The notes: generated from the letters alone by a model not told the origin. A DNA stretch of 64,000 nt from Pectobacterium polaris (GCF_002307355.1 NZ_CP017481.1:2542001-2606000); one strand, 5' to 3'; numbered from the stretch's first letter, positions 47,672 to 57,913 are shown. Translations and numbers: made by a program.

Positions 47672-49327
47672 TTATTTTGTTTTTAGCGCATGAAATCGTA
47701 ATGCCAGCAACATCACCGATAAGCTGATAAATACCGCAACGCTTGCCATCGCCATCCCATCCCCGACGGAACCTTGCTCAAACTGACGCCAAACGAAAAT
47801 GGACACCGTTTGCACGCCCGCAGGTGATAGCAGGAGTGACGTCACCAGCTCGCGCGACGCGACGGCAAAAACCAGCATCATCGCTGCCAGCAGGCTGGGG
47901 AAGACCAGCGGGAAAACGATCAATCGTAATGCCGCCATTGCGCTAGCGCCGTGAACACGCGCCGCTGACTCCAGATTACTGCCGATTTGCGCCAATGCCG
48001 CACTGCTATAGCGGACAGGGTAGGGCAGCAGCAGACAACTGTATGACAGCAGCAAAATCACCCAGGTGTTATAGGGCGTGATCGGCCAGAAGCTTTGGTT
48101 CCAGGCGAGTATCAACCCCACTCCGACAACGATTCCCGGCAGCGCGGCGGGTAGCATCGATAGTCCATCCAACACTGCTGCCCCCCGAATACGCTTGGCG
48201 ACCACAAACCACGATGCCAAAAAGCCGACCGTACCCGTCAGCAACGCGCTGCCGACCGCCAGTCCCAGACTGGTCGTCAAGGCGGGTAACGCTTCGTTTT
48301 CGTAATCAACCAACATAGTGAAGTGCTGCCAGGTTAAATTTTGCCAGGAAATCTCGCTGGAGATGGTGGCAGAAAACGCGGTAATCAGCATGGACGCCAG
48401 TGGAATCCCGACGGCCAGCAGCCCGACGGTGCTAAACAGCACTAATACCGGCCAGCGCCATATTCCTAATGGACGAGTGACAATGGCGGCGGGTTTGCCG
48501 GTGGTGGTTTCCACATTGTTACCGGCGACAATCGCCCGCTGTAGGGTAAATGCGCAGAGCGCAATGGCGACCAACAGCAAAGACAGCACAGCGGAACCGG
48601 AGAGATCGATCGGCCAGTCCGCCAGACGCTGCTCGATATTTGTCGTCAGGACCTGAATACCGGCACGCGATCCCAGTGCGGCAGGTATGCCGTATTCCTC
48701 GATAGCCAGCGTGAAGGCAAGCAGCAGGCTGGCTGCTGTCGCAGGCAGCGACAATGGCAGCGTGACTCGCAAGAAGGCCTGCCAGCCGCTGGCACCGTGA
48801 ACGCGAGCGACATCCGCCAGACGGTTTCCGCTTGCAGCCATACTGCGCGAAACGGCGAAATAGACGACTGGGAAAATATTCAGCGTCATGACACCAATCA
48901 TGCCGGGCAGTGAAAACAGAACCTCACCGAGTTGAATGGGCAATAGCTGTTCTGCGTAGCCTCGTGGCTGTAGCGCCAGCATCCACGACAGCCCGGCAAT
49001 ATACGGTGGGATCAGGAAGGGAATGAGAAACAGTAAATCCCAAAATCTTGCCAGCGGGAGCGCAAAGAGCCCGCGTAACGCACCGAGTGGAATAGCAATG
49101 ACCGCACAGCACAGAGCAACACCCAGCCCAAGCAGCAGCGTATTTTTCAACAGCGCGAACAAGCGCGCCTGTGCGAAGACGTCCGCGAAGGCCGAGAACG
49201 GGTTCGCAAAGGAACCTGAACCCAAATTCGGGAAAATCGCCTGTAGCGCAACGAACAATACGGGAATGCCAACCAGCGTAAAAAGTACCGCCACCGTAAA
49301 CAGTGGCAGTAAAGCAAACTTGTTCAT
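47672..49327 (-). CDS. ABC importer permease, iron(III)/phosphonate type, double-length
   Basis: An inner-membrane permease of 551 residues with about 12 hydrophobic segments in two homologous halves, each with an EAA-type loop (GASGWQAFLRVTLPLSLPATA and GASAMAALRLIVFPLVFPSL). This is the FbpB/SfuB/AfuB layout, in which a single fused permease serves a ferric-iron or 2-aminoethylphosphonate-type importer. It is the last gene of the leftward ATPase - binding protein - permease unit, 92 bases after the binding protein. E. coli has no equivalent between ybfA and phr. Confidence 0.9.
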   Translation of the reverse strand: MNKFALLPLFTVAVLFTLVGIPVLFVALQAIFPNLGSGSFANPFSAFADVFAQARLFALLKNTLLLGLGVALCCAVIAIPLGALRGLFALPLARFWDLLFLIPFLIPPYIAGLSWMLALQPRGYAEQLLPIQLGEVLFSLPGMIGVMTLNIFPVVYFAVSRSMAASGNRLADVARVHGASGWQAFLRVTLPLSLPATAASLLLAFTLAIEEYGIPAALGSRAGIQVLTTNIEQRLADWPIDLSGSAVLSLLLVAIALCAFTLQRAIVAGNNVETTTGKPAAIVTRPLGIWRWPVLVLFSTVGLLAVGIPLASMLITAFSATISSEISWQNLTWQHFTMLVDYENEALPALTTSLGLAVGSALLTGTVGFLASWFVVAKRIRGAAVLDGLSMLPAALPGIVVGVGLILAWNQSFWPITPYNTWVILLLSYSCLLLPYPVRYSSAALAQIGSNLESAARVHGASAMAALRLIVFPLVFPSLLAAMMLVFAVASRELVTSLLLSPAGVQTVSIFVWRQFEQGSVGDGMAMASVAVFISLSVMLLALRFHALKTK

Positions 49328-49419
49328 CTGATACTCCAGCCTTGCTGACGGTCGTCAGCAAGGCATTATCTCGTGTCATACCACTCGAACTATCCGAGGG
49401 CTGTCATGACTGAACAGGC

Positions 49420-50400
49420 TTAGCGCTGACCAAATAAGGTGGCAAAGCGATCGAGAATGGCAGCACGGGACGCTGACGCGCTATCGCCTTCCGGCAGTAA
49501 TGTCAGGCTCTTAAACAAAGGACGCTTGGCATCAATGTCCTGACGTGCGGGCATCAGCCAGGCTTCCGCCACGGCTTTCTGGCCTTCAGGCGACAACATA
49601 TAGTTGATGAAGTCTTTGGCCTGCTGCTGGTTTTTGCTGCTTTTCAGGATCATCATCGGGCGAGGGGCAATGACGGTGCCGCTGGAAGGGAAAATGACTT
49701 TAATGGATTCGCCAGACTCCATGCTGCCGTAAGAAACGTAATCCACGGCACCAAAAACGGCGGCTTTCGCGCCTTGCAGCACCGGCGTTAATGCCTGGGC
49801 GTTCGGGCCTGCGATGATCATACCGTTGGCTTTTAAGCGATCGAACATCTCCCAGGCTTTATCTTTTTCCGCATTTTGCAAACCAATCAGCAGATCGAGC
49901 GAGGCACCGGACAGCGCGGGATCTGGCGTGGTGACTTTATCTTTAAATTCAGGTTTGGTGAGGTCGTTCCAGTCTTTGGGTTCTGGCGTGCCGCTCTTGC
50001 TGTTCCAGACAATGCCCAGCGCGGAAATGCCCTGTGCCACGTAGAAAGGGGTTTTGAACTGTGCAGGCACGGTGGCTGCATTCGGGCTATCAAATTCCAG
50101 CAGCCAGCCGCGTTGCTGCAAATCTGTCGCCGTATCCCAGGAGGCGGAAATCAGGACATCGGCACGTGGGTTGGCCTGCTCGGCTTCCAGTCTGGCCATG
50201 ACTTTACCGGTTGTTGCCTGAAAAACATCGACTTTCACGCCAGTCTGCTTTTCATAACCTGCTGCCAGTTTCTTTGCCAGTGCTCCCGGTCCGGCGGTGT
50301 ACAGCGTCAGGGCCTGTGCGCTGCCTGCTACCGCTGCTAATGAGAGAGCTATACCCATAATGATGCCTCGTTGATTCATGGTAAACAGTGTGTTTTTCAT
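49420..50400 (-). CDS. Periplasmic substrate-binding protein of the iron/phosphonate ABC importer
   Basis: A 326-residue precursor. ATG 50400 has GGGGA seven bases upstream; the frame extends 67 codons further into the ATPase gene but without support. The signal peptide ends in AQA at about residue 30, and the mature protein begins LTLYTAGPGALAKKL. The fold is that of extracellular solute-binding proteins of the AfuA/FbpA/PhnS group (VDVFQATTGKVMARLEAE, DVLISASWDTA, and IAPRPMMILK). No clear Tyr pair for ferric iron can be assigned by eye, so the substrate could be Fe(III), a phosphonate or a related anion. Confidence 0.88.
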   Translation of the reverse strand: MKNTLFTMNQRGIIMGIALSLAAVAGSAQALTLYTAGPGALAKKLAAGYEKQTGVKVDVFQATTGKVMARLEAEQANPRADVLISASWDTATDLQQRGWLLEFDSPNAATVPAQFKTPFYVAQGISALGIVWNSKSGTPEPKDWNDLTKPEFKDKVTTPDPALSGASLDLLIGLQNAEKDKAWEMFDRLKANGMIIAGPNAQALTPVLQGAKAAVFGAVDYVSYGSMESGESIKVIFPSSGTVIAPRPMMILKSSKNQQQAKDFINYMLSPEGQKAVAEAWLMPARQDIDAKRPLFKSLTLLPEGDSASASRAAILDRFATLFGQR

Positions 50401-50416
50401 TGCATTTTCCCCAAAG

Positions 50417-51109
50417 TTAAAGAGTGGTGATATCAGTAATGTGGCCTTGCGACATGTGAACAATACGGTGCGCCAATATGTTGGCTTCGCCTCTGTCGTG
50501 GGTGACATACACGGCGGTGGTCCCAAGATGGCGCAAGAGCGATGCCATCTCCTGACAAAGCGATTCACGTAGATCCCGGTCGAGATTGGATAGCGGTTCA
50601 TCGAAGAGCAGGATGTTCGGTTCCGCGATGATGGCGCGTGCCAGCGCGACTCGCTGTTGCTGGCCGCCAGACAAATCGGCCGGTTTGCGATCGGAAAAAT
50701 CAGCCAGACCGACGCGCGCTAGCGTGACGTCAACGCGTTGGCGGCAGAGATCGCGCGGAACCTTCCTCATCAGCAGCGGGAACCCGACGTTTTGTGCAAC
50801 GGTCATATGTGGCCAAAGCGCGTAGTCCTGAAAGACCATGCCCAGATTGCGCTGCTCAGGCGGCAGGGATAGCTGGTGACCAGCAACCTGACGATCGCCA
50901 AAATGAATGGTGCCCGCGTCCGGCTGTAACAAACCGGCCAGCAGCTTTAGCAACGTGCTTTTGCCGCAGCCGGAAGGCCCCAGCAGGGCCAGAATGGTGC
51001 CTTTTGGCACATCGAGGCTGATGGAATCGAGAACCGTTTTGCCTGCAAAAGCGTGGGACAATTTGTCGATCGCAATCGCGGCGGGTGCGGTGAGTTCAGC
51101 GGTGGTCAT
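50417..51109 (-). CDS. ABC importer ATP-binding protein, iron/phosphonate type
   Basis: A 230-residue ATPase with Walker A GPSGCGKSTLL, signature [14 protein letters not shown] and Walker B LLFDEPLSNLDRDLR. It is the first gene of a three-gene importer operon and ends 16 bases before the binding protein. Two ATGs are adjacent; the second (51109, MTTAELTAPAAIAI) is five bases after GGAGG and is chosen. It lacks the long C-terminal regulatory domain of MalK/FbpC-type ATPases. Confidence 0.92.
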   Translation of the reverse strand: MTTAELTAPAAIAIDKLSHAFAGKTVLDSISLDVPKGTILALLGPSGCGKSTLLKLLAGLLQPDAGTIHFGDRQVAGHQLSLPPEQRNLGMVFQDYALWPHMTVAQNVGFPLLMRKVPRDLCRQRVDVTLARVGLADFSDRKPADLSGGQQQRVALARAIIAEPNILLFDEPLSNLDRDLRESLCQEMASLLRHLGTTAVYVTHDRGEANILAHRIVHMSQGHITDITTL

Positions 51110-51518
51110 CATCACCTCCGTGCAATAACGGGAGGCGATATCCATTTTGATATCGGTGGATCGGGCGAGCGCTTTGGGGTTGCCTGGTTAAAGGCCATAG
51201 CAAAGCGTCCCGCCAGTAAAGCAGGGGAAAAAACATGGGGTATCCTCTTTGGGACTCTATATCGGAATGGGGATTGTAGTGGGGGAATAAGGCTATTTGA
51301 TGACAGACGAAACGATATCCGCGATGCACGTTTTGGATATCAATATCGCTCGCAGAGAAAACCGTCTTATTTGATCGACATAATCCATCAATCTCATGAT
51401 TTATTACTTTATTCTTCGCTGCGACTGCACAGAATCGTGGTGAAATCCGCTATGCTGGTCAGAGGGTTTGCAGAATGCCATCAAGGCAAACCATATATGA
51501 CAAGCGTAAGGATAAATC
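51110..51518. other. Divergent region between the ABC importer and ybgA
   Basis: About 410 bases without a gene. Several GATATC-containing stretches occur (51137-51156 and 51313-51346). It must hold the leftward importer promoter and the rightward ybgA-phr promoter, for which TATGCT near 51451-51456 is a possible -10 box. I saw no convincing Fur box. Confidence 0.45.
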
Positions 51519-52478
51519 ATGACGCTCGAACTCATTCCTGTTGGTATCAGCGCCTGTCTGCTCGGTAATCCCGTGCGATTTGATGGCGGACACAAGCGTT
51601 TGACGTTTGCCGCTGAACAACTGGCACCCTATTTTCGTTTTGAACCGGTCTGCCCGGAAATGGCGATTGGTTTACCGGTGCCGCGTCCGGCACTCAGGCT
51701 GGTGCGAGAAGGGGAAAGCCATATCACGATGCGTGCCAGCAATGGTTCGCCGCTGGATGTTACCCAGCAGATGACGGTGTTTTCCGCTGACAAAGTCAGC
51801 CAGCTTCAGCACTTATGCGGTTATATCGTTTGTGCCAAATCGCCGAGCTGCGGTATGGAGCGTGTGAAGGTTTACGATGAAGCGCAAAAGGATGCGCGTA
51901 AAAGTGGTATCGGCCTGTTTACGCAGGAACTGATGCGGCAAATGCCCTGGCTACCGGTTGAGGAAGACGGACGCCTGCAAGATCCCGGCCTGCGGGAAAA
52001 TTTCATTGAGCGCGTTTATGCGTTACACGAGCTGAATCAGCTATGGCAAAACGGGCTGAGCCGTGGCGCGCTGATTGCCTTTCATAGCCGCTATAAACTC
52101 CTGCTGCTGGCGCATTCCCAGCCGGAATACCGCGAGCTGGGGCCGTTTGTTGCGGGGATCGATAAGTGGGAATCGCTGGAAGACTACATCGTTGAATACC
52201 GGAAGCGGCTAATGAAACTGTTGTCGAAGCCTGCGACGCGTCGCAATCACACCAATGTGCTGATGCACGTACAGGGCTACTTCCGACGCCAGCTCAATTC
52301 TCAGCAGCGACAGGAACTGGCGCAGCTCATCGATCGCTATCGACAGGGCTTACAGCCGCTACTGGCACCTATCACGTTGCTAAAACATTACATGGCGGAA
52401 TACCCCGATGCGTATCTGGCTCAGCAGCGTTACTTTGAGCCGTACCCCGAGGCATTACGCCTGCGTTACGGACACTAG
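51519..52478 (+). CDS. ybgA: DUF523 and DUF1722 fusion protein (YbgA-like)
   Basis: A 319-residue two-domain protein. The N-terminal half (about 1-155) is DUF523, with conserved cysteines in GISACLLGNPVRFDGG, PVCPEMAIGLPVPR and CAKSPSCGMERV that look like a metal or iron-sulphur site. The C-terminal half (about 190-310) is DUF1722, which alone makes up E. coli YbgA (169 residues). It ends 22 bases before phr, so the two are probably co-transcribed, as ybgA-phr is in E. coli. Function unknown. Confidence 0.9.
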   Translation: MTLELIPVGISACLLGNPVRFDGGHKRLTFAAEQLAPYFRFEPVCPEMAIGLPVPRPALRLVREGESHITMRASNGSPLDVTQQMTVFSADKVSQLQHLCGYIVCAKSPSCGMERVKVYDEAQKDARKSGIGLFTQELMRQMPWLPVEEDGRLQDPGLRENFIERVYALHELNQLWQNGLSRGALIAFHSRYKLLLLAHSQPEYRELGPFVAGIDKWESLEDYIVEYRKRLMKLLSKPATRRNHTNVLMHVQGYFRRQLNSQQRQELAQLIDRYRQGLQPLLAPITLLKHYMAEYPDAYLAQQRYFEPYPEALRLRYGH

Positions 52479-52499
52479 TTTGACCGCCCGAGGAATGTC

Positions 52500-53978
52500 A
52501 TGACCACGCATGCAGTTACACATGTAGTCTGGCTACGCAACGACCTGCGCGTTACCGATAATCTGGCGCTGTACGCGGCCTGTCAGGATCCGAACGCCAC
52601 CGTGCTGGCGGTTTTTATCGCCACGCCTGCGCAGTGGGAAAAGCACGATATGGCACCACGTCAGGCTACCTTTCTGCTGGAGAACCTGACGCTGGTGCAG
52701 CAGGCGCTGGCCGAGAAAGGCATCCCGCTGCATTACCACGAATGTGCTGACTTTGCGGCGTCGGTTGACTGGCTGGTACAGTTTTGTGCGCAGCAGCAGG
52801 CTACCGATCTTTTCTACCATTATCAGTATGAAATCAACGAGCGCCTGCGTGATAAGCAGGTTAAAGATCGGCTGGCCGATAGCGTGGTTTGTCACGGTTA
52901 TCATGACAGCCTGTTGTTACCGCCGGGTAGCGTGCTGACGGGTAATGGTGAGATGTATAAAGTATTTACGCCCTTTCGTCAGGCCTTTATCAAACGCCTG
53001 CTGGAGTCGGATACGACCTGCGTACCGGCACCAGACGCGCGCGGTGAACCGATCAATAACACAGTGGAACTGGCACCGTTTAGCTACCCGCAGCGCGAGG
53101 TGGATAGCGATGATTTCCCCAGCGGCGAACGCGCGGCATTACAGCAACTGCGCCGTTTTTGCCGCGAGCAGGTGCAGGATTATGACAAGCAGCGGGATTT
53201 TCCGTCGCTGCCCGGCACCAGCAAACTGTCTCCGTATCTGGCGCTTGGGATCGTATCGCCGCGCCAATGCTTTAACCGTCTGCGTGCCGAATGCCCGGAG
53301 ATGTTGGAACGTCGTGAAGGCGGGGCGTTTACCTGGTTTAACGAGCTGGTCTGGCGTGAATTTTACCGCCACCTGATCGTGTCCTGGCCGCAGCTGTGTA
53401 AACACCGACCGTTCACCGCGTGGACGCAGTGGGTGAAATGGCGGGAATCACCGGAGGATTTAGCCGCCTGGCAGCAGGGGAAAACGGGCTACCCGATCGT
53501 GGATGCAGCGATGCGTCAACTGAATGAAACGGGATGGATGCACAATCGCCTGCGTATGATTTGTGCCAGTTTTCTCGTCAAAGATTTACTGATCGATTGG
53601 CGCGAAGGCGAACGCTACTTTATGTCGCAACTGCTGGATGGCGATCTGGCGGCGAATAACGGCGGCTGGCAGTGGGCGGCATCGACAGGCACCGATGCGG
53701 CACCTTATTTTCGTATTTTCAATCCGACAACGCAGGGCGAGCGCTTCGACCCTGAAGGTCGGTTTATTCGTCACTGGCTGCCCGAACTGGCTGCCGTACC
53801 GGATAAAGATATTCATCAGCCTCACCGTTGGGCTGACAAACACCACCATCAGCTGAACTATCCGCTGCCCATCGTCGACCATAAAACCGCGCGTCAGAAT
53901 ACGTTGGCGGCGTTTGAGGCGGCCAAAAATATCGGTATGGCGGATAACGATCGAGAAGAGAACAGTAAGTATGCGTAA
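52500..53978 (+). CDS. phr: Deoxyribodipyrimidine photolyase
   Basis: Phr repairs cyclobutane pyrimidine dimers using blue light. The 492-residue protein (472 in E. coli) has the N-terminal antenna-binding alpha/beta domain (VVWLRNDLRVTDN) and the C-terminal FAD domain with LVWREFYRHL, the Trp-rich segment NNGGWQWAASTGTDAAPYFR and GERFDPEGRFIRHWLPEL. It overlaps ybgI by eight bases. Confidence 0.97.
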   Translation: MTTHAVTHVVWLRNDLRVTDNLALYAACQDPNATVLAVFIATPAQWEKHDMAPRQATFLLENLTLVQQALAEKGIPLHYHECADFAASVDWLVQFCAQQQATDLFYHYQYEINERLRDKQVKDRLADSVVCHGYHDSLLLPPGSVLTGNGEMYKVFTPFRQAFIKRLLESDTTCVPAPDARGEPINNTVELAPFSYPQREVDSDDFPSGERAALQQLRRFCREQVQDYDKQRDFPSLPGTSKLSPYLALGIVSPRQCFNRLRAECPEMLERREGGAFTWFNELVWREFYRHLIVSWPQLCKHRPFTAWTQWVKWRESPEDLAAWQQGKTGYPIVDAAMRQLNETGWMHNRLRMICASFLVKDLLIDWREGERYFMSQLLDGDLAANNGGWQWAASTGTDAAPYFRIFNPTTQGERFDPEGRFIRHWLPELAAVPDKDIHQPHRWADKHHHQLNYPLPIVDHKTARQNTLAAFEAAKNIGMADNDREENSKYA

Positions 53979-54714
53979 TGTGGAATTGGAAAGAATCATT
54001 AACGAGAAACTGAGCACGGCGACGTTTCAGGACTACGCACCGAACGGTTTACAGGTTGAGGGGCGTGCGGACGTAAAACGCATTGTGACGGGCGTAACGG
54101 CCTCACAGGCGCTGCTGGATGCGGCGGTAGAAAAGCAGGCCGATGCGATTCTGGTTCATCACGGCTACTTCTGGAAAAACGAACCGCAGATTGTCTGTGG
54201 TATGAAGCGTAACCGACTGAAAACGCTGTTGCTCAATGATATCAACCTGTACGGCTATCACTTGCCGTTGGATGCACACCCAGAACTGGGGAATAACGCA
54301 CAGCTGGCGGCGCTGCTGGAGATTCAGGTGCAGGGCGCGATCGAGCCGCTGGTGCCGTATGGCGAACTGGCGCAGCCTATGACGGCAGACGCTTTTTGCC
54401 GCCGTGTAGAAAAACGATTGGGGCGTAGCGTGCTGCATTGTGGGGATAATGCACCGCAACAGATACAGCGCGTGGCTTGGTGTACCGGCGGCGGTCAGGG
54501 CTTTATTGAACAAGCGGCCCGCTTCGGGGTCGATGCGTTTATTACCGGTGAAGTGTCTGAGCAAACGATTCATATCGCACGCGAAATGGGGCTGCACTTC
54601 TTTGCTGCCGGACACCATGCCACCGAACGCGGTGGCATCAAAGCGTTGGGCGAATGGCTGGCGGCACAGCATGGTTTTGATGTGACATTTATTGATATTC
54701 CTAACCCTGCGTGA
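53971..54714 (+). CDS. ybgI: NIF3/YbgI family metal-binding protein
   Basis: A 247-residue protein, the same length as E. coli YbgI (NIF3 family, GTP cyclohydrolase I type 2 homologue). It has the dimetal-site histidines in LVHHGYFWK, LYGYHLPLDAHPELGNN and FFAAGHHATERGG. The start at ATG 53971 overlaps phr by eight bases; the frame is open 19 codons up. In E. coli dtpD lies between phr and ybgI; it is absent here. The function is unclear; a role in carboxylate sugar or peroxide handling has been proposed for homologues. Confidence 0.95.
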   Translation: MRNVELERIINEKLSTATFQDYAPNGLQVEGRADVKRIVTGVTASQALLDAAVEKQADAILVHHGYFWKNEPQIVCGMKRNRLKTLLLNDINLYGYHLPLDAHPELGNNAQLAALLEIQVQGAIEPLVPYGELAQPMTADAFCRRVEKRLGRSVLHCGDNAPQQIQRVAWCTGGGQGFIEQAARFGVDAFITGEVSEQTIHIAREMGLHFFAAGHHATERGGIKALGEWLAAQHGFDVTFIDIPNPA

Positions 54715-54871
54715 GGGGGCTGAAAGTCCCGGTATCGCACAGGAATGATGTCACATTTTGGATATTGGCATCGTTGTTGCTTCGTTGTTGAGAAGAAAAT
54801 ATATCGGTAAGTAACGCTAATCATTTAGCCATGTTCACCATAACGGATAAAACGCGATTCAGGAGGAAAGA

Positions 54872-55528
54872 TTGCAACGAGCACGGTGTTATCTTCTGGG
54901 CGAGAGGGCTGTCGTTCTGGAACTGGAACCGCCAATGTCGCTGGAGAGTCAGCAGCGGATATGGGGGCTTGCTGAGCGCCTGAATCATCATGAAGAGGTG
55001 CTGGAAGCGATTCCGGGCATGAACAATCTAACGGTGCTGTTGGCGCATCCGCAGCAGGTGGCGCTGGATGCGATTGAACGCTTGCAGCGCTGGTGGGAAG
55101 AGAGTGAATCGCTGGTGTTTGACCCGCGCGATATCGATATTCCCGTTGTGTATGGCGGTGAGGCGGGACCAGATCTGGCGGAAGTGGCCGCTCACAGTGG
55201 CCTGACAGTGAGTCAGGTTGTGGAAGCACATGCGGCCGCACAGTATGTGGTCTACTTTTTGGGCTTCCAGCCGGGCTTTGCCTACCTTGGCGGTTTAAAC
55301 GAGAAGCTGCATATGCCGCGTCGCGCCGAACCACGCCTGCGCGTGCCGGCGGGATCGGTCGGGATTGGTGGCGCGCAGACAGGGATTTATCCGCTGGCGA
55401 CGCCGGGTGGCTGGCAGCTGATTGGTCACACCTCGCTGAAGCTGTTTAATCCAAAAACGATGCCGCCAACGCTATTGCGTCCTGGCGATAACGTTCGGTT
55501 TCTGCCACAGAAGGAGGGCGTATGCTGA
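54872..55528 (+). CDS. pxpB: 5-oxoprolinase subunit PxpB
   Basis: PxpB (YbgJ) is one of three subunits of the bacterial ATP-dependent 5-oxoprolinase, which opens 5-oxoproline to glutamate. The protein is 218 residues, the E. coli length, from a TTG start at 54872 with AGGAGG five bases before it. The allophanate-hydrolase subunit 1 fold shows [27 protein letters not shown] and [12 protein letters not shown]. It overlaps pxpC by seven bases. Confidence 0.96.
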   Translation: MQRARCYLLGERAVVLELEPPMSLESQQRIWGLAERLNHHEEVLEAIPGMNNLTVLLAHPQQVALDAIERLQRWWEESESLVFDPRDIDIPVVYGGEAGPDLAEVAAHSGLTVSQVVEAHAAAQYVVYFLGFQPGFAYLGGLNEKLHMPRRAEPRLRVPAGSVGIGGAQTGIYPLATPGGWQLIGHTSLKLFNPKTMPPTLLRPGDNVRFLPQKEGVC

Positions 55529-56466
55529 AGGTTATCCATGCTGGATTGCATACTTCGGTGCAGGACGGCGGTCGCGTCGGCTTTCGTCGTTTGGGTATCA
55601 GCCAGTCAGGCGCGCTCGATCTGCCTGCTCTGACAATGGCCAACCTGCTGGTGGGCAACGCGGAGAATGCTGCTGCGCTGGAAATTACGCTGGGCAAGTT
55701 TACCGCAACATTCACCACCGCCTGCTGGGTGGCGCTGACCGGTGCGGACTGCCATGCCGACCTGGATGGCAAACCGCTCTGGACAGGCTGGCGTTTCGCC
55801 GTGAAGCCGGGGCAAACGTTGAAAATGCGCATGCCGCGTAATGGCATGCGCAGCTATCTGGCCCTGTCCGGCGGTGTGGATGTGCCGGAAGTTCTCGGGT
55901 CGCGCAGTACCGATTTGAAAGCCGGTTTTGGTGGTTTTGACGGACGCTTGCTGATGGATGGCGATGAGCTCCCGCTGGGAACGCCGACTCGTGAACTGAC
56001 GCGAGAAGTCGGTATCAAGCAGCTGTTGTTCGGCAACCGCGTGCGGGCATTACCGGGGCCGGAGTATCAGGAATTCAGCGAAGAGATGCAGGAATTGTTC
56101 TGGCGAACTTCCTGGCAACTGAGCCCGCAAAGTAACCGTATGGGTTACCGTTTGCTGGGGGCTGAGCTACAGCGCGCCGCATTGCCGGGTAGCAAACCGC
56201 GCGAGCTGCCATCGCATGGGCTGCTGCCGGGCGTCGTGCAGGTTCCGCACAATGGTCACCCTATCGTACTGCTGGCAGATGCGCAGACAACCGGCGGTTA
56301 CCCGCGTATTGCGACGGTGATCGAAGCCGATTTATTCCATTTAGCGCAAATCCGGCTCGGCGAACCGATACATTTTATTCACTGTACGCAGGCACAGGCG
56401 CAAAAAGCGGCCGAAGAACAGCGGCGCTACCTCGAACAACTAGCGTGGAGGCTGCATGATTATTGA
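55522..56466 (+). CDS. pxpC: 5-oxoprolinase subunit PxpC
   Basis: PxpC (YbgK) is the 314-residue biotin-dependent-carboxylase-like subunit (allophanate hydrolase subunit 2 fold). Conserved segments are [22 protein letters not shown] near the N-terminus and [16 protein letters not shown] near the C-terminus. It overlaps pxpB and, by 11 bases, pxpA, so the three subunits are co-translated. Confidence 0.96.
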   Translation: MLKVIHAGLHTSVQDGGRVGFRRLGISQSGALDLPALTMANLLVGNAENAAALEITLGKFTATFTTACWVALTGADCHADLDGKPLWTGWRFAVKPGQTLKMRMPRNGMRSYLALSGGVDVPEVLGSRSTDLKAGFGGFDGRLLMDGDELPLGTPTRELTREVGIKQLLFGNRVRALPGPEYQEFSEEMQELFWRTSWQLSPQSNRMGYRLLGAELQRAALPGSKPRELPSHGLLPGVVQVPHNGHPIVLLADAQTTGGYPRIATVIEADLFHLAQIRLGEPIHFIHCTQAQAQKAAEEQRRYLEQLAWRLHDY

Positions 56467-57193
56467 TCTGAATGCCGATCTGGGTGAGGGGGGCGAGCAT
56501 GACGAAGCGCTGCTGAAGCTGGTGACGTCAGCCAATATTGCCTGCGGGTTTCATGCCGGTGATGCGCAAACCATGCGTCAGTCAGTGCGTTGGGGAATCG
56601 GTTATAAGGTCGCGCTTGGCGCACATCCGAGCTTTCCCGATCGTGAAAATTTTGGCCGCAAGGCAATGAATGTGCCTGCGGAAATTGTCTTTGCCCAGAT
56701 GGTGTATCAGCTTGGCGCGCTTAGCGCGATTGTTGCTGCCGAAGGGGGCACGCTGTCGCACGTTAAGCCCCACGGCATGCTTTACAATCAGGCGGCATGC
56801 GAACCGGCGCTGGCCGATGCGATAGCCAAGGCGGTGAAGGTGGTGAATCCGGCGTTGCGCTTAGTCGGTCTGGCGGGAAGCGAGTTAATTCGCGCCGGGC
56901 AGCGGCTGGGACTGGAGACGCGTCAGGAAGTGTTCGCCGACCGCTGCTATCTGCCTGACGGATCGCTGGTGCCGCGTACTCAGGCGGGGGCCTTGATTAA
57001 CAGCGATGAACTGGCGCTGGCGCAGACGCTGGAGATGATTCAACGCCAGCGGGTCAGAGCGATTGACGGTTCCTGGGTGAACGTGCAGGCGGATACCGTG
57101 TGTATTCACGGCGATGGACAACACGCGCTGTTGTTTGCCCGCAAATTGCGTAACTGCTTTAGCCAGCATCAGATCGCTGTTGCTGCGGCATAA
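56456..57193 (+). CDS. pxpA: 5-oxoprolinase subunit PxpA
   Basis: PxpA (YbgL, LamB/YcsF family) is the 245-residue catalytic partner of PxpBC. The conserved sequences DLNADLGEG at the N-terminus, [25 protein letters not shown] and [10 protein letters not shown] are present. It is followed after 29 bases by the pyroglutamyl peptidase gene. Confidence 0.97.
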   Translation: MIIDLNADLGEGGEHDEALLKLVTSANIACGFHAGDAQTMRQSVRWGIGYKVALGAHPSFPDRENFGRKAMNVPAEIVFAQMVYQLGALSAIVAAEGGTLSHVKPHGMLYNQAACEPALADAIAKAVKVVNPALRLVGLAGSELIRAGQRLGLETRQEVFADRCYLPDGSLVPRTQAGALINSDELALAQTLEMIQRQRVRAIDGSWVNVQADTVCIHGDGQHALLFARKLRNCFSQHQIAVAAA

Positions 57194-57222
57194 TCATTAT
57201 TTTTGTATGACGGAGATAACCG

Positions 57223-57870
57223 ATGAAAACCGTTTTGATCACGGCGTTTGAACCTTTTGAGGGTGAAGCGATTAATCCCTCATGGGAAGCGGTAAAAGGA
57301 CTTCATCAGCGAGAAATTGGCGGTGCGCGCGTGGTGGCCTGCCGCTTATCTTGCGTCTTCGATCTGTCACTGGAACAGCTTTACCGCGCGATAGCCGAAT
57401 GGCAGCCGGAAGTGGTGATCGCGGTAGGGCAGGCGGGCGGCCGTGCTGATATTTCTGTCGAACGCGTGGCGATTAATATTAATGACGCCCGCATTGCGGA
57501 TAACCGAGGCAACCAGCCGATTGATACACCGGTGGTGGAAAAGGGGCCGGTTGCGTATTTCTCGACGCTGCCGGTGAAAGCGCTGGTGCAGGCATTGCGT
57601 GCAGCGGGCATTCCAGCGTCAGTGTCGCAAACCGCAGGGACGTTTGTCTGCAACCATGTGATGTACGGGCTTTTACACCAGTTGCATCAACAGGGCGATG
57701 TGGTTCGCGGCGGATTCGTTCACATTCCCTATTCGCCGGAGCAGGCCGCGCGACACCCCGGTGAACCGAGCATGCCCACGCCGTTAGTCACGGCGGCGCT
57801 GGAAGTGATGATCAAGCAGTCGCTGGTGCAGCAGGTTGATGTGGCGATTACTGGCGGTGCTCTGCACTAG
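57223..57870 (+). CDS. pcp: Pyrrolidone-carboxylate peptidase (pyroglutamyl peptidase I)
   Basis: Pcp removes N-terminal 5-oxoproline from peptides. The 215-residue protein has the peptidase C15 catalytic triad Glu80, Cys143 ([11 protein letters not shown]) and His167 (FVHIPY). It follows pxpA by 29 bases in the same direction; its product, 5-oxoproline, is the substrate of PxpABC, so the four genes form a plausible salvage operon. E. coli lacks pcp here. Confidence 0.96.
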   Translation: MKTVLITAFEPFEGEAINPSWEAVKGLHQREIGGARVVACRLSCVFDLSLEQLYRAIAEWQPEVVIAVGQAGGRADISVERVAININDARIADNRGNQPIDTPVVEKGPVAYFSTLPVKALVQALRAAGIPASVSQTAGTFVCNHVMYGLLHQLHQQGDVVRGGFVHIPYSPEQAARHPGEPSMPTPLVTAALEVMIKQSLVQQVDVAITGGALH

Positions 57871-57913
57871 TTCAGTTAATCGCGTAATACGTCTGATTTT
57901 CAGGGAGTAAGGT

